Below, in pieces: positions 1 through 8,090 of a DNA stretch of 64,000 bases. A program made the translations under genes and the position numbers. How positions within the stretch are numbered: position 1 is the stretch's first letter; the number at the start of each line of letters is the position of its first letter. The DNA is from Pantoea endophytica (GTDB lineage Bacteria > Pseudomonadota > Gammaproteobacteria > Enterobacterales > Enterobacteriaceae): positions 1 through 64,000 of the forward strand of contig NZ_PJRT01000007.1 in assembly GCF_002858935.1 (NCBI RefSeq), written 5' to 3'. The notes beneath the pieces are model-generated. The model did not search any database and was not told the origin of the DNA. It was given only the letters and a program-made list of their open reading frames with translations.

Positions 1-110
1 GACATGGTATCTCTCGCATCCCAGGACATAAGCGACTCCATAAACGGGTTCTTATGCCTTAGTTGTAAGTGTCTACCATGTCCCCGAACAAGTGTTCACC
101 ATGTCCCCGG
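1..110. other. Left-edge noncoding DNA with inverted copies of a short motif
   Basis: The first bases contain GACATGGTA (1-9) and its exact complement TACCATGTC (73-81); a further CACCATGTCC lies near 98-107. Inverted copies like this could be the end of an insertion sequence. I suspected an IS481-type end but cannot see a transposase, because the window starts here. No gene is supported in 1-217. Confidence 0.25.
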
Positions 111-166
111 ACTGTACACCCGCAAGCGGGCGAGGGAGCAGAGCGAGCAAAACGCACCTTACGGTT

Positions 167-203
167 CCCTCTCCCGCTAGCGGGAGAGGGTTAGGGTGAG
201 GGG
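167..203. repeat. GC-rich palindromic (REP-like) repeat downstream of dkgA
   Basis: A perfect palindrome with arms CCCTCTCCCGC and GCGGGAGAGGG around a TA loop (167-190) is followed by the tail TTAGGGTGAGGGG. The same unit recurs at 7023, 7074, 17258, 48520 and 48576. It lies just beyond the dkgA stop codon and could fold as a transcript-end structure for dkgA. Confidence 0.8.
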
Positions 204-217
204 AAACGCGCGCCATT

Positions 218-1045
218 CTACCCGTTAAACGCCTCCGGATCCGGTCCCAAACGGTTGCCGCTATCCAGCTTACTGATCTCACTCACTTCAGTTTTATCCA
301 ACCTAAAATCAAACACCTGGAAATTCTCACGAATGCGTTCCGGGGTAATCGACTTCGGAATCACCACCAGGCCGCTATCCAGATGCCAGCGAATCACGAT
401 TTGTGCCGGCGTCTTGCTATATTTTTTCGCCAGCTCGCGGATAATCTCCTGATCAAACACGCCTTTACCGCCTTGCGCCAGCGGGCTCCAGGATTCGGTT
501 TGAATCTGGTGCAGCGCATTCCACGCATGCAGCGTGCGCTGTTGCAGCATAGGATGCAGCTCGATCTGGTTCACCACCGGCGACACGCCGGTTTCATCGA
601 TCAAACGCTTCAGATGCGCCTCGTGGAAGTTACATACGCCGATGCTCTTGGTTAAGCCCTGTTGCTGCAGCTCAATCAAACCTTTCCAGGCTTCAACGTA
701 GTTATCTTTTTCCGGGCACGGCCAGTGCATGAGATACAAATCCACCTGCTCTAACTGCAGCTTCTTCAGGCTGGTTTCCATTGCCTGTTGCCAGTTGGTC
801 TGGTCGTCGTTCCACAGCTTGGTGGTGATAAAAATGTCATCGCGCGCCACGTCGGTCTCTTGCAGCGCTTGCCCAACCGCTTCCTCATTTTTGTAGATAG
901 CGGCGGTATCGATGGAGCGATAGCCAACTTTCAGGGCTTCCAGGATGGCGTTGCGCGCATCCTCAATGCTCGCTTGCCACACGCCGAGGCCAAGCTGCGG
1001 CATCATGTTGCCGTCGCGCAATTTAATAATGGGTTGATCTGCCAT
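218..1045 (-). CDS. dkgA: 2,5-diketo-D-gluconate reductase A, aldo-keto reductase
   Basis: A 275-residue NADPH-dependent aldo-keto reductase of the AKR5 group, cytoplasmic. It is expected to reduce 2,5-diketo-D-gluconate to 2-keto-L-gulonate and to reduce methylglyoxal and other small aldehydes. The catalytic tetrad is visible: Asp in DTAAIY, Tyr in the same motif, Lys in TTKLWN and His in LMHWP. The C-terminal NADP-binding stretch IPKSITPERIREN is intact, and the length matches E. coli DkgA. It is divergent from yqhC, as in E. coli, but yqhD, which lies between them there, is absent. Control by YqhC is expected from the arrangement. A GC-rich palindrome follows the stop codon. Family assignment is firm; the physiological substrate is inferred. 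Confidence 0.95.
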   Translation of the reverse strand: MADQPIIKLRDGNMMPQLGLGVWQASIEDARNAILEALKVGYRSIDTAAIYKNEEAVGQALQETDVARDDIFITTKLWNDDQTNWQQAMETSLKKLQLEQVDLYLMHWPCPEKDNYVEAWKGLIELQQQGLTKSIGVCNFHEAHLKRLIDETGVSPVVNQIELHPMLQQRTLHAWNALHQIQTESWSPLAQGGKGVFDQEIIRELAKKYSKTPAQIVIRWHLDSGLVVIPKSITPERIRENFQVFDFRLDKTEVSEISKLDSGNRLGPDPEAFNG

Positions 1046-1250
1046 AATTGCTCCTTATCTGTTGCAGGGACTTACCGTAGAAAAGATGTGCTTAAGTCTA
1101 GTCAACAAACCTCACCTCAGGATCATTGTGGCAAGCGGGCGGCACTTTTGCCTGATGGATTTCTGCAAGAATCTTGCCTGATTCTCCAGAATAGTGGAGC
1201 TTTGCACAGCCTTGCGGCAAACTGAATTTTTAGCTGCCTGAGAGAGATGC

Positions 1251-2162
1251 ATGCCAAACGACGCCCTTTGCCGCCAGCTAGCGCAGCGCGTAGTTGCGCT
1301 GATGAGTGACCTGCATAAGCCGCTGTGCGCGGTAGAAAATGTCAAATTGATCTATGCCTGCGAAACCTTGCCGCGTACGCCGATGATGTATCAACCCGGC
1401 ATCGTGATTCTGTTTCAGGGGCGTAAAACCGGCTATCTCGGCAGCACCGTTTTCCACTACGACGCCACCAAATATCTGATGCTCACCGTACCGCTGCCAG
1501 TGGAGTGCGAAACCGAAGCCACGCTGGCGGAGCCGCTGGCCGGCATGTGTTTGAGCGTGGATGTCGCCAGCCTGCAGGATTTGCTGATGGATATCGGCGA
1601 TGACGAGCAGTTCCAGCCGCAGGCACAAACTTCCGGCATCCATTCGGCGTTCATGAGCGAAGAGATGCTGTGTGCGGCCGAACGCTTGCTGGATGTGATG
1701 AATAACCCGCGCGACGCCCGCGTGCTGGGGCCGCAGCTGGTGCGCGAGATCATCTATTACGTGTTAACCGGACCGATTGGCGGCGCGCTGCTGTCGCTGG
1801 TCAATCGTCAGACGCAGTTCAGCCAGATTGCGCGCGCGCTGCGTCGCATCGAAAATCATTTCGCGGAGAGTTTGAGCGTCGACATGCTGGCCGCTGAAGT
1901 GAACATGAGCGTTTCGGCGTTTCATCATAACTTCAAAGCGGTGACGCAAACCTCGCCGCTACAATACCTTAAGCGCTATCGCCTGCATCAGGCGCGCCTG
2001 ATGATGCTGCAGGATGGCATGAAAGCCAGCGCGGCGGCGGTGCGCGTCGGTTATGAAAGTCCATCGCAGTTTTCGCGTGAGTTTAAGCGCTATTTCGGCG
2101 TGACGCCGGGAGAAGAGGCGAGCCGCGTGCGTCAAACCTTACCGTTTGACGCCGCGTCGTAA
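1251..2162 (+). CDS. yqhC: AraC-family transcriptional activator YqhC
   Basis: A 303-residue regulator with an N-terminal AraC_N-type cupin-like sensor domain (about 15-165) and a C-terminal double helix-turn-helix (about 190-290, including [13 protein letters not shown] and [15 protein letters not shown]). In E. coli YqhC activates yqhD-dkgA in response to aldehydes. Here it is divergent from dkgA across about 200 bp, so that region is the likely control site. It contains TTGCCTGAT twice (near 1147 and 1174), a possible repeated recognition element, though this is only my reading. The start at 1251 has AGAGAG upstream; the nearby ATG at 1247 is out of frame. It converges with yghB, with no gap. 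Confidence 0.92.
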   Translation: MPNDALCRQLAQRVVALMSDLHKPLCAVENVKLIYACETLPRTPMMYQPGIVILFQGRKTGYLGSTVFHYDATKYLMLTVPLPVECETEATLAEPLAGMCLSVDVASLQDLLMDIGDDEQFQPQAQTSGIHSAFMSEEMLCAAERLLDVMNNPRDARVLGPQLVREIIYYVLTGPIGGALLSLVNRQTQFSQIARALRRIENHFAESLSVDMLAAEVNMSVSAFHHNFKAVTQTSPLQYLKRYRLHQARLMMLQDGMKASAAAVRVGYESPSQFSREFKRYFGVTPGEEASRVRQTLPFDAAS

Positions 2163-2825
2163 TCAGGAGAGTTTCTGGCGGCGTTTTTTCCAGATCACCA
2201 CAATGCTGCCGGCCAAGCCGATAAACAGCAGCGCGATCGGCAGAATCATCAGGATCGCCATCACCTGATCTTCATGGCGCTTGATAAAGGGCACATGGCT
2301 GATGCCGTAGCCCAGCGTCACCACAATCCCAACCCACAACAAGCCGCTCAGCCAGTTAAACAGCTGGAAGCGGCCATTGTTTAAGCCGGAAATCCCGGCC
2401 ATGGTCGGCAGTAAGGTGCGCACAAAGGCCAGGAAGCGGCCAACCAGCAGCGCCATCAAACCGTGGCGGTTAAACATATTCCACGCGCGCTGATGATATT
2501 GCGCGGGCAGATGCAGCAACCAGCTTTTCACCAGTTTGGTGTTGCCGAGCCAGCGTCCTTGCAGATAGCTGAGCCAGCAGCCGAGACTGGCCGCCGTGGT
2601 CAGAATCACAATGGTCGGCACGAAGTCCATCACACCTTTGGCGACCATCGCGCCCGCCAGTAACAGCAGGCTATCGCCCGGCAGGAATGACGCGGGCAGC
2701 AAACCGTTTTCCAGAAACAGCGTTAAAAACATCACGCCGTAGACAATCCAAACCACATCCGGATTGCCGAGCGCGGCAAAATCCTGATGCCAAAGCGCCT
2801 GGACAATCTCATGTAAAACACCCAT
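2163..2825 (-). CDS. yghB: DedA-family inner-membrane protein YghB
   Basis: A 220-residue polytopic membrane protein of the DedA (SNARE-associated, VTT) family. The conserved block with Glu in LENGLLP and [11 protein letters not shown] is at about 38-60, and the [16 protein letters not shown] motif, with its essential arginines, is at about 128-143. Several hydrophobic segments follow, with a basic C-terminus. Members support envelope integrity, proton-motive-force homeostasis and lipid flipping. In E. coli YghB is partly redundant with YqjA. The position between yqhC and metC is the E. coli order, which supports YghB rather than another DedA paralogue. Confidence 0.93.
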   Translation of the reverse strand: MGVLHEIVQALWHQDFAALGNPDVVWIVYGVMFLTLFLENGLLPASFLPGDSLLLLAGAMVAKGVMDFVPTIVILTTAASLGCWLSYLQGRWLGNTKLVKSWLLHLPAQYHQRAWNMFNRHGLMALLVGRFLAFVRTLLPTMAGISGLNNGRFQLFNWLSGLLWVGIVVTLGYGISHVPFIKRHEDQVMAILMILPIALLFIGLAGSIVVIWKKRRQKLS

Positions 2826-2923
2826 CAGCTATTCCATCGAGTCACAAGGAGTCTAATTTTAACCTTCTGTGGCATCGCATACGTTGATCTCTCATCGCCG
2901 CCACAGCGTGGTTTATCTTCTGT

Positions 2924-4114
2924 TTAACTTCTTAAACGAGCAAAACCGGCTTTAAGATCATCCAGCAAGTCATCGACATGTTCGAGGCCGATATGCAGAC
3001 GCACCAGCGTGCCGTCAAAATCCACGCCGCCCGCCGGACGAATCGCCGCCAGCTCTTCAGGCTGGTTCGCCAGAATCAGGGATTCATAGCCGCCCCACGA
3101 ATACGCCATGCTGAAATGGTGGAAGTGATCGAGGTAATTTGCCAGCTGCTCACGGCTCAGTTTTTCATGCAGGATGAACGAGAACAAACCGCTGCTGCCG
3201 CTGAAATCGCGCTGCCAGAATGCGTGGCCTTTACACTGCGCCAGCGCCGGATGATTAACGCGCGCCACTTCCGGCTGCGTGGCCAGCCATTCGGCCACCT
3301 GCAATCCGCTCTCTTCGTGCTGACGCAGACGTGTGCCCAGCGTACGAATGCCGCGGCTCGCCATATAAGCGGTATCGGCATCGACCATTTGGCCCATCAG
3401 ATAGGAGTTCTCGCGCAGCTGCGGCCAGCAACGCTCATTTGCTACCGCCGTGCCAATCATCGCGTCGCTGTGACCAATAATGTATTTGGTGCCGGCCTGA
3501 ATCGAAATATCGATGCCATGCTCCAGCGCGTTAAACAACACGCCCGCCGCCCAGGTGTTATCGATCATGATGATCGCCTCCGGCGCTTTGGCGCGCACGG
3601 CGGCAACAATCGCGGGAATATCCTGCACTTCCATGGTGATCGACGCCGGTGATTCCAGGAACACCACGCGCGTATTCGGCTGCACCAGTTCGCCAATTTC
3701 GCTGCCGATGCAGTGATTGAAATAGGTGGTGGTGACGTTCAGCTTACTGAGAATTTTCGAGCAGAAATCCTGCGTCGGTTCGTAGACCGCGCCGCTCACC
3801 AGAATATGGTCGCCGGCTGCGACAAAGGACAAAATGGCATTAGAGACCGCCGCCGCGCCGCACGGATAGAGCGCGCAACCTGCGCCGTCTTCCAGCTCGG
3901 TCATGGCGTCTTGCAGCGAGAAATGGGTGAGGGTGCCGCGACGACCATAAAACAGCTCGCCTGACGCGCGGCCAGCGGTAGCACGTTTCTTGTCGGCGAC
4001 CGTGTCAAAAACCAGGGATGAAGCGCGTTGAATTACGCTGTTAACTGAGCCTTGCGTGTAACGTTTACTGCGTCCCGCGCTGACAAGCGTGGTGTCTATT
4101 TTTTTCGTTGCCAT
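2924..4114 (-). CDS. metC: Cystathionine beta-lyase
   Basis: A PLP-dependent enzyme that cleaves cystathionine to homocysteine, pyruvate and ammonia in methionine biosynthesis; cytoplasmic. I chose the ATG at 4114 because it follows AGGAAAGGC and gives 396 residues beginning [14 protein letters not shown], matching E. coli MetC in length; upstream in-frame codons read as non-conserved sequence. Visible motifs are the YGRRGTLT block, the IDNTWAAG strand and the Schiff-base lysine in [12 protein letters not shown]. It is divergent from exbB, the E. coli arrangement. No clear MetJ box array was found by eye in the intergenic region. Confidence 0.95.
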   Translation of the reverse strand: MATKKIDTTLVSAGRSKRYTQGSVNSVIQRASSLVFDTVADKKRATAGRASGELFYGRRGTLTHFSLQDAMTELEDGAGCALYPCGAAAVSNAILSFVAAGDHILVSGAVYEPTQDFCSKILSKLNVTTTYFNHCIGSEIGELVQPNTRVVFLESPASITMEVQDIPAIVAAVRAKAPEAIIMIDNTWAAGVLFNALEHGIDISIQAGTKYIIGHSDAMIGTAVANERCWPQLRENSYLMGQMVDADTAYMASRGIRTLGTRLRQHEESGLQVAEWLATQPEVARVNHPALAQCKGHAFWQRDFSGSSGLFSFILHEKLSREQLANYLDHFHHFSMAYSWGGYESLILANQPEELAAIRPAGGVDFDGTLVRLHIGLEHVDDLLDDLKAGFARLRS

Positions 4115-4266
4115 CACTGCCTTTCCTGACATTTCCCACAAAACATTCACGTTACCACGAATCAGTGTAGCGGGTTGAGCCTGATTGCGGATTATCAGAG
4201 TGAGGCCAGTATTGCGCATATCATCCGCTAACTTGTGGAAATAGCGGGCATCTTTGCTTTGTAAAT

Positions 4267-4285
4267 AGTAATGAGAACCACTATC
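4267..4285 (+). promoter_or_regulatory. Fur box upstream of exbB
   Basis: The 19-mer AGTAATGAGAACCACTATC matches the classical Fur consensus at 14 of 19 positions by my alignment. It lies about 70 bp before the exbB start. Iron control of exbBD by Fur is established in enterobacteria. Confidence 0.7.
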
Positions 4286-4356
4286 ACTTCGGTGGTGTTT
4301 TTTGCTATGATCCGCGCTTCAATCGTGAACTGTGCAACAGAAGTTGGAGATGCAGC

Positions 4357-5103
4357 GTGGTAGCCAGTGATTTGATGCAAACGGATCTCTCCGTTTGGGG
4401 CATGTATCAGCATGCCGATATCGTGGTAAAGATTGTGATGATTGGCCTGTTACTGGCTTCCGTTGTCACATGGGCAATTTTCTTCGGTAAGTTTGCTGAG
4501 CTGAGCGGGGCGAAACGTCGCCTGAAACGCGAGCAGCAAGCGCTGGGCGAAGCCCGCTCATTAAACGATGCTTACCGTGCTGCTGAAAACTTCAAAAGCA
4601 ACAGCCACAGCGCTGTGCTGCTAAACGACGCGCAGAATGAGCTGGAGCTCTCCGCTGGTACTGAAGATCTGGATGGCATCAAAGAGCGCACCAGCTTCCG
4701 TCTCGAACGCCGCGTGGCTGCATTTAGCCGTCATGCCGGTCGCGGTAATGGATTCCTCGCCACCATCGGTTCCGTTGCGCCGTTTATCGGTCTGTTCGGT
4801 ACCGTTTGGGGCATCATGAACAGCTTCATCGGCATCGCGAAAACGCAAACCACTAACCTCGCAGTCGTCGCGCCGGGCATCGCCGAAGCGCTGCTGGCTA
4901 CCGCGATTGGTCTGGTGGCGGCAATCCCCGCCGTGGTTATCTACAACGTCTTCGCGCGTATGATTGCCAGCTACAAAGCGTCGCTGGGCGATGTCGCCGC
5001 GCAGGTGATGTTGCTGCAGAGCCGCGATCTGGATCTCGGCAACGTTGATACCGCGAAAGAAGCCAACCGTCCAGCGGCGGCACAGAAACTGCGCGTAGGA
5101 TAA
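4357..5103 (+). CDS. exbB: TonB-system proton-channel protein ExbB
   Basis: A 248-residue inner-membrane protein that with ExbD forms the proton-driven motor energizing TonB and outer-membrane iron and vitamin receptors. The TM1 region is IGLLLASVVTWAIFFG (about 28-43). The large cytoplasmic domain includes GIKERTSFRLERRVA, and the two C-terminal TM segments contain GLFGTVWGIMNSFIGIA and EALLATAIGLVAAIPAVVIYN, the ExbB/TolQ/MotA signature. The start is GTG at 4357 with GGAG eight bases upstream, aligning with the start of E. coli ExbB. exbD follows after 5 bp, so the two are co-transcribed. A Fur box lies upstream. Confidence 0.97.
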   Translation: MVASDLMQTDLSVWGMYQHADIVVKIVMIGLLLASVVTWAIFFGKFAELSGAKRRLKREQQALGEARSLNDAYRAAENFKSNSHSAVLLNDAQNELELSAGTEDLDGIKERTSFRLERRVAAFSRHAGRGNGFLATIGSVAPFIGLFGTVWGIMNSFIGIAKTQTTNLAVVAPGIAEALLATAIGLVAAIPAVVIYNVFARMIASYKASLGDVAAQVMLLQSRDLDLGNVDTAKEANRPAAAQKLRVG

Positions 5104-5108
5104 GTATT

Positions 5109-5531
5109 ATGGCGATGCGTTTAAACGATGACTCGGTCGGCGATGGCGAAATGCACGAAATCAACGTGACGCCGTTTATCGACGTCATGTTAGTTCTGCT
5201 GATCATCTTTATGGTCGCCGCGCCATTAGCTACCGTCGATGTGCGCGTTAACCTGCCAGCATCGACCAGCGCGCCGCAGCCGCGTCCGGAAAAACCGGTT
5301 TATCTCTCCATCAAGGAAGATAAGCAGATCTTCATCGGAAACGATGCAGTCACCAAAGAGACGCTGGTGAATGCGCTGACGGCACAAACCGAAGGCAAGA
5401 AAGACACCACCATCTTCTTCCAGGCGGATAAATCGGTGGATTACGCCACCCTAATGGAAGTGATGGATCAGCTGCGTGAAGCCGGTTATCTGAAGATTGG
5501 TTTGATGGGCATGGAAACAGTGAAGAAGTAA
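5109..5531 (+). CDS. exbD: TonB-system accessory protein ExbD
   Basis: A 140-residue protein with one N-terminal TM helix (about 23-43) containing the essential proton-carrying Asp in NVTPFIDVMLVLLI, followed by a periplasmic domain. It partners with ExbB and TonB. It is the second gene of exbBD and ends before a good intrinsic terminator. Length and sequence match the enterobacterial family. Confidence 0.97.
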   Translation: MAMRLNDDSVGDGEMHEINVTPFIDVMLVLLIIFMVAAPLATVDVRVNLPASTSAPQPRPEKPVYLSIKEDKQIFIGNDAVTKETLVNALTAQTEGKKDTTIFFQADKSVDYATLMEVMDQLREAGYLKIGLMGMETVKK

Positions 5532-5556
5532 CGTCACTCCACTTAGCCTTGCCGTA

Positions 5557-5584
5557 AAGGTCGCTCCCGCAGCGGCCTTTTTTA
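5557..5584 (+). terminator. Intrinsic terminator of exbBD
   Basis: The arms AAGGTCGCT and AGCGGCCTT pair with a single G-T wobble around a CCCGC loop, followed by a run of T, 26 bp past the exbD stop codon. Confidence 0.85.
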
Positions 5585-5712
5585 ATGCCTGCACGCGATT
5601 TGTTAATTTATTGTTACTATTGGTCGTATTTTTGTAAACTGCAATGGTGAAGAAGATCACGTTTATTCCTGGCCCGGCACGCTACAACGGAAGAAAAACC
5701 AGGAAGGACAAT

Positions 5713-7059
5713 ATGAGCGCGAGTCACTCTTTACAAAAGTCGCCGCAAAGCGGTGCCAAAACCATCTTTAGCGTTACCAGCGGTAACTTCCTTGAGATGT
5801 ACGATTTCATGGTGTTTGGCTATTACGCCACGGCGATCGCCAAAACCTTTTTCCCCGGCGATGATCCCTTTGCCTCTCTCATGCTGACGCTGATGACCTT
5901 CGGCGCAGGCTTCCTGATGCGCCCGCTCGGCGCGATTATTCTTGGCGCTTACATCGACCATCATGGCCGTCGTAAAGGCTTGCTGTTAACGCTCGGCTTG
6001 ATGGCGATTGGGACCTTAACCATCGCGCTGGTGCCCGGATACGCCACGCTCGGTGCCGCCGCACCGATCCTGATTCTGCTCGGTCGTTTATTGCAGGGCT
6101 TCTCGGCGGGCGTTGAGCTGGGCGGCGTCTCGGTGTATCTGGCGGAAGTGGCGCCGAAAGGGCGCAAAGGCTTCTATGTCAGTTGGCAATCGGGCAGCCA
6201 GCAGGTTGCGGTGATCTTCGCCGCGCTGCTGGGTTTGGGTCTGAATCATCTGCTGGCGAAAGACGCCGTCACTGAATGGGGTTGGCGTATTCCGTTTGTG
6301 GTGGGATGTATGATCGTGCCGTTCCTGTTCTATATCCGCCGCATGCTGGAAGAAACCGAAGCTTTCAGCCAGCGTAAACATCATCCCTCAATGAGCCAGA
6401 TTATGCGTTCGGTCGGGCAGAACTGGGCGCTGGTGCTGGCAGGGATGTTGATGGTGGTGACCACCACCGTGATGTTCTACATGATTACCGCCTTTACCCC
6501 GACCTTCGGCAAAACCGTGCTGATGATGAGCGATAAAGAGAGCTTCCTGGTGACGCTGTTTGTCGGCATCTCCAATCTGTTCTGGCTGCCGCTGATGGGT
6601 TCACTGTCAGACCGCGTCGGTCGCCGTCCGCTGCTGATCATCTGCACCATCTTGATGATTGTCACCACCTGGCCGGTGCTGCATTGGCTGGTGGGATCGC
6701 CGACCTTCTCCCATCTGGTTGAGGCCGAGTTGTGGCTGTCGTTCCTGTATGCCAGCTACAACGGCGCGATGGTGGTTTATCTGGCTGAGATCATGCCAGC
6801 AGAAGTGCGCGCTTCGGGCTTCTCGCTGGCCTACAGCCTGGCAACCGCGCTGTTTGGCGGCTTTACGCCAGCGGTGTCGAGCTATCTGATTCATGCGACA
6901 GGCGATAAAGCGATGCCGGGCGTGTGGCTCTCTTTTGCTGCGGTATGCGGATTGGTCGGTACGCTGCTGATTGGCCGCATGGTGAAGCAATATCAAGCGC
7001 AACACCGTTCCCCTCACCCTAACCCTCTCCCGCAAGCGGGAGAGGGAATGTTTAGGTAA
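5713..7059 (+). CDS. MFS citrate/tricarballylate:H+ symporter (MHS family)
   Basis: A 12-TM carrier of the metabolite:H+ symporter family, closest in layout to CitA/TcuC citrate and tricarballylate carriers. The start at 5713 follows AGGAAGGACAAT. Motifs are FLEMYDFMVFGYYA near the N-terminus, the loop 2-3 signature GAYIDHHGRRKGL, GRLLQGFSAGVELGG in TM4 and the second-half signature SLSDRVGRRPL. The native protein appears to end near MVKQYQAQHR; the last residues, SPHPNPLPQAGEG plus MFR, are encoded by a palindromic repeat at 7009-7046. No tcuA/B or citrate-fermentation genes are adjacent, so the substrate is uncertain among tricarboxylates. Confidence 0.85.
   Translation: MSASHSLQKSPQSGAKTIFSVTSGNFLEMYDFMVFGYYATAIAKTFFPGDDPFASLMLTLMTFGAGFLMRPLGAIILGAYIDHHGRRKGLLLTLGLMAIGTLTIALVPGYATLGAAAPILILLGRLLQGFSAGVELGGVSVYLAEVAPKGRKGFYVSWQSGSQQVAVIFAALLGLGLNHLLAKDAVTEWGWRIPFVVGCMIVPFLFYIRRMLEETEAFSQRKHHPSMSQIMRSVGQNWALVLAGMLMVVTTTVMFYMITAFTPTFGKTVLMMSDKESFLVTLFVGISNLFWLPLMGSLSDRVGRRPLLIICTILMIVTTWPVLHWLVGSPTFSHLVEAELWLSFLYASYNGAMVVYLAEIMPAEVRASGFSLAYSLATALFGGFTPAVSSYLIHATGDKAMPGVWLSFAAVCGLVGTLLIGRMVKQYQAQHRSPHPNPLPQAGEGMFR
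7009..7047. repeat. REP-like palindrome inside the 3' end of the symporter gene
   Basis: The palindrome CCCTCTCCCGC-AA-GCGGGAGAGGG (7023-7046) is preceded by CCCTCACCCTAA. It lies in frame and supplies the last codons of the symporter. Confidence 0.85.
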
Positions 7060-7073
7060 CGGCGCGATCAGCT

Positions 7074-7110
7074 CCTTCTCCCGCCTGCGGGAGAAGGCTA
7101 GGATGAGGGA
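7074..7110. repeat. REP-like palindrome between symporter and fimbrial tip gene
   Basis: A variant unit with arms CCTTCTCCCGC and GCGGGAGAAGG (7074-7097) and the tail CTAGGATGAGGG. It lies in opposite orientation to the unit 27 bp away and sits between the two convergent genes. Confidence 0.8.
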
Positions 7111-7124
7111 CAGCGCGCACCCCG

Positions 7125-8090
7125 CTAAAACGACACATCCACCACCACGCTATCGGTATAATTCCCCGCCGCGGGCGTATTCTGCGTGGTCAAAATCTGC
7201 GCCGTATAGGTAAAGTTGCGCGTCACGGTATCCGCATTCAACGATGTCGAGGTGGTGCTGCTCCAGCGATCGGTGCCGGTCGGTCCCCAGCGCGATGTGG
7301 TGGTGGTGCCTTTGTAGATGTCATACGCCAGCCGGTTAGTTCCGCTCGCCATCTGCCGCGTGGTGCCGCTGTAGTAACTGCCGTTGCTCAAGCCCACGGT
7401 ATAAGTGCTGCCCTTCGAACACACCACGTTAATCGTCTGCTGCACCGTTGAGAAACTGCCCACCAAAGGCGCGCTGCCAAAACTGACGTTGGGCGCAATG
7501 ATGGTGGTGCAATCGTTGGTCACCACCAGATTCACGGTAATCGGCATCGCCGTACCGGTGCTGGACTGCACCGTTCCCACACACAATCCTGCCACGTTCA
7601 ACCCGGCGCACACCGTATAACTGACGGTCAACGTAATAGTGGTGGTGTAAGTGCCTGCGGCGATCACCTGTCCGGGAATGGTACGGAAATAGAGCGGAAT
7701 ATTGAAGTTAAGGGTGTTTCCCAACGCCAGCAGCGAGGCTGAACTCCAGCGATAGCTGCCGCCCTGCTGTAATTCGGTGGCGCAGGCGCTGTCGATACAC
7801 AGCTGAATCGGAATGTTATCGGTGCCGCCGCTGGCGGTTTTCAACACGGCGCGCGTGCCGCTGAGGTTTGAGGCGGTGGTAAAAGCGTAGGTAATGTTAT
7901 CGGAGCCCAGCAGCGAAAGTGTACCCGAACCGCAGTTCACGTTGGTGGTGCTTGAGGTGTTATTCACCGTTGAAGCGACGGAAAACGTGGTAACCGATCC
8001 GAACGTGGCGGCGGGGGCCGATAAGCTACACAACGCATAGCTGGTGCCCGGCAGTAAAAACAGCGCCAGCAGGAGCAGAAGCTTTCTCAT
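7125..8090 (-). CDS. Csu-type two-domain tip adhesin, spore coat U domains
   Basis: A 321-residue secreted protein with a signal peptide (LLLLLALFLLPGTSYA, about 4-19) and two spore-coat-U (SCPU) domains. The first covers about 20-180 with paired cysteines; the second covers about 190-321 and ends in the beta-strand SVVVDVSF typical of donor-strand subunits. In the Acinetobacter Csu pilus the two-domain subunit CsuE is the tip adhesin that binds hydrophobic surfaces. It is last in the operon, overlapping the usher by 4 bp (ATGA). The role is inferred from domain order and position. Confidence 0.85.
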   Translation of the reverse strand: MRKLLLLLALFLLPGTSYALCSLSAPAATFGSVTTFSVASTVNNTSSTTNVNCGSGTLSLLGSDNITYAFTTASNLSGTRAVLKTASGGTDNIPIQLCIDSACATELQQGGSYRWSSASLLALGNTLNFNIPLYFRTIPGQVIAAGTYTTTITLTVSYTVCAGLNVAGLCVGTVQSSTGTAMPITVNLVVTNDCTTIIAPNVSFGSAPLVGSFSTVQQTINVVCSKGSTYTVGLSNGSYYSGTTRQMASGTNRLAYDIYKGTTTTSRWGPTGTDRWSSTTSTSLNADTVTRNFTYTAQILTTQNTPAAGNYTDSVVVDVSF

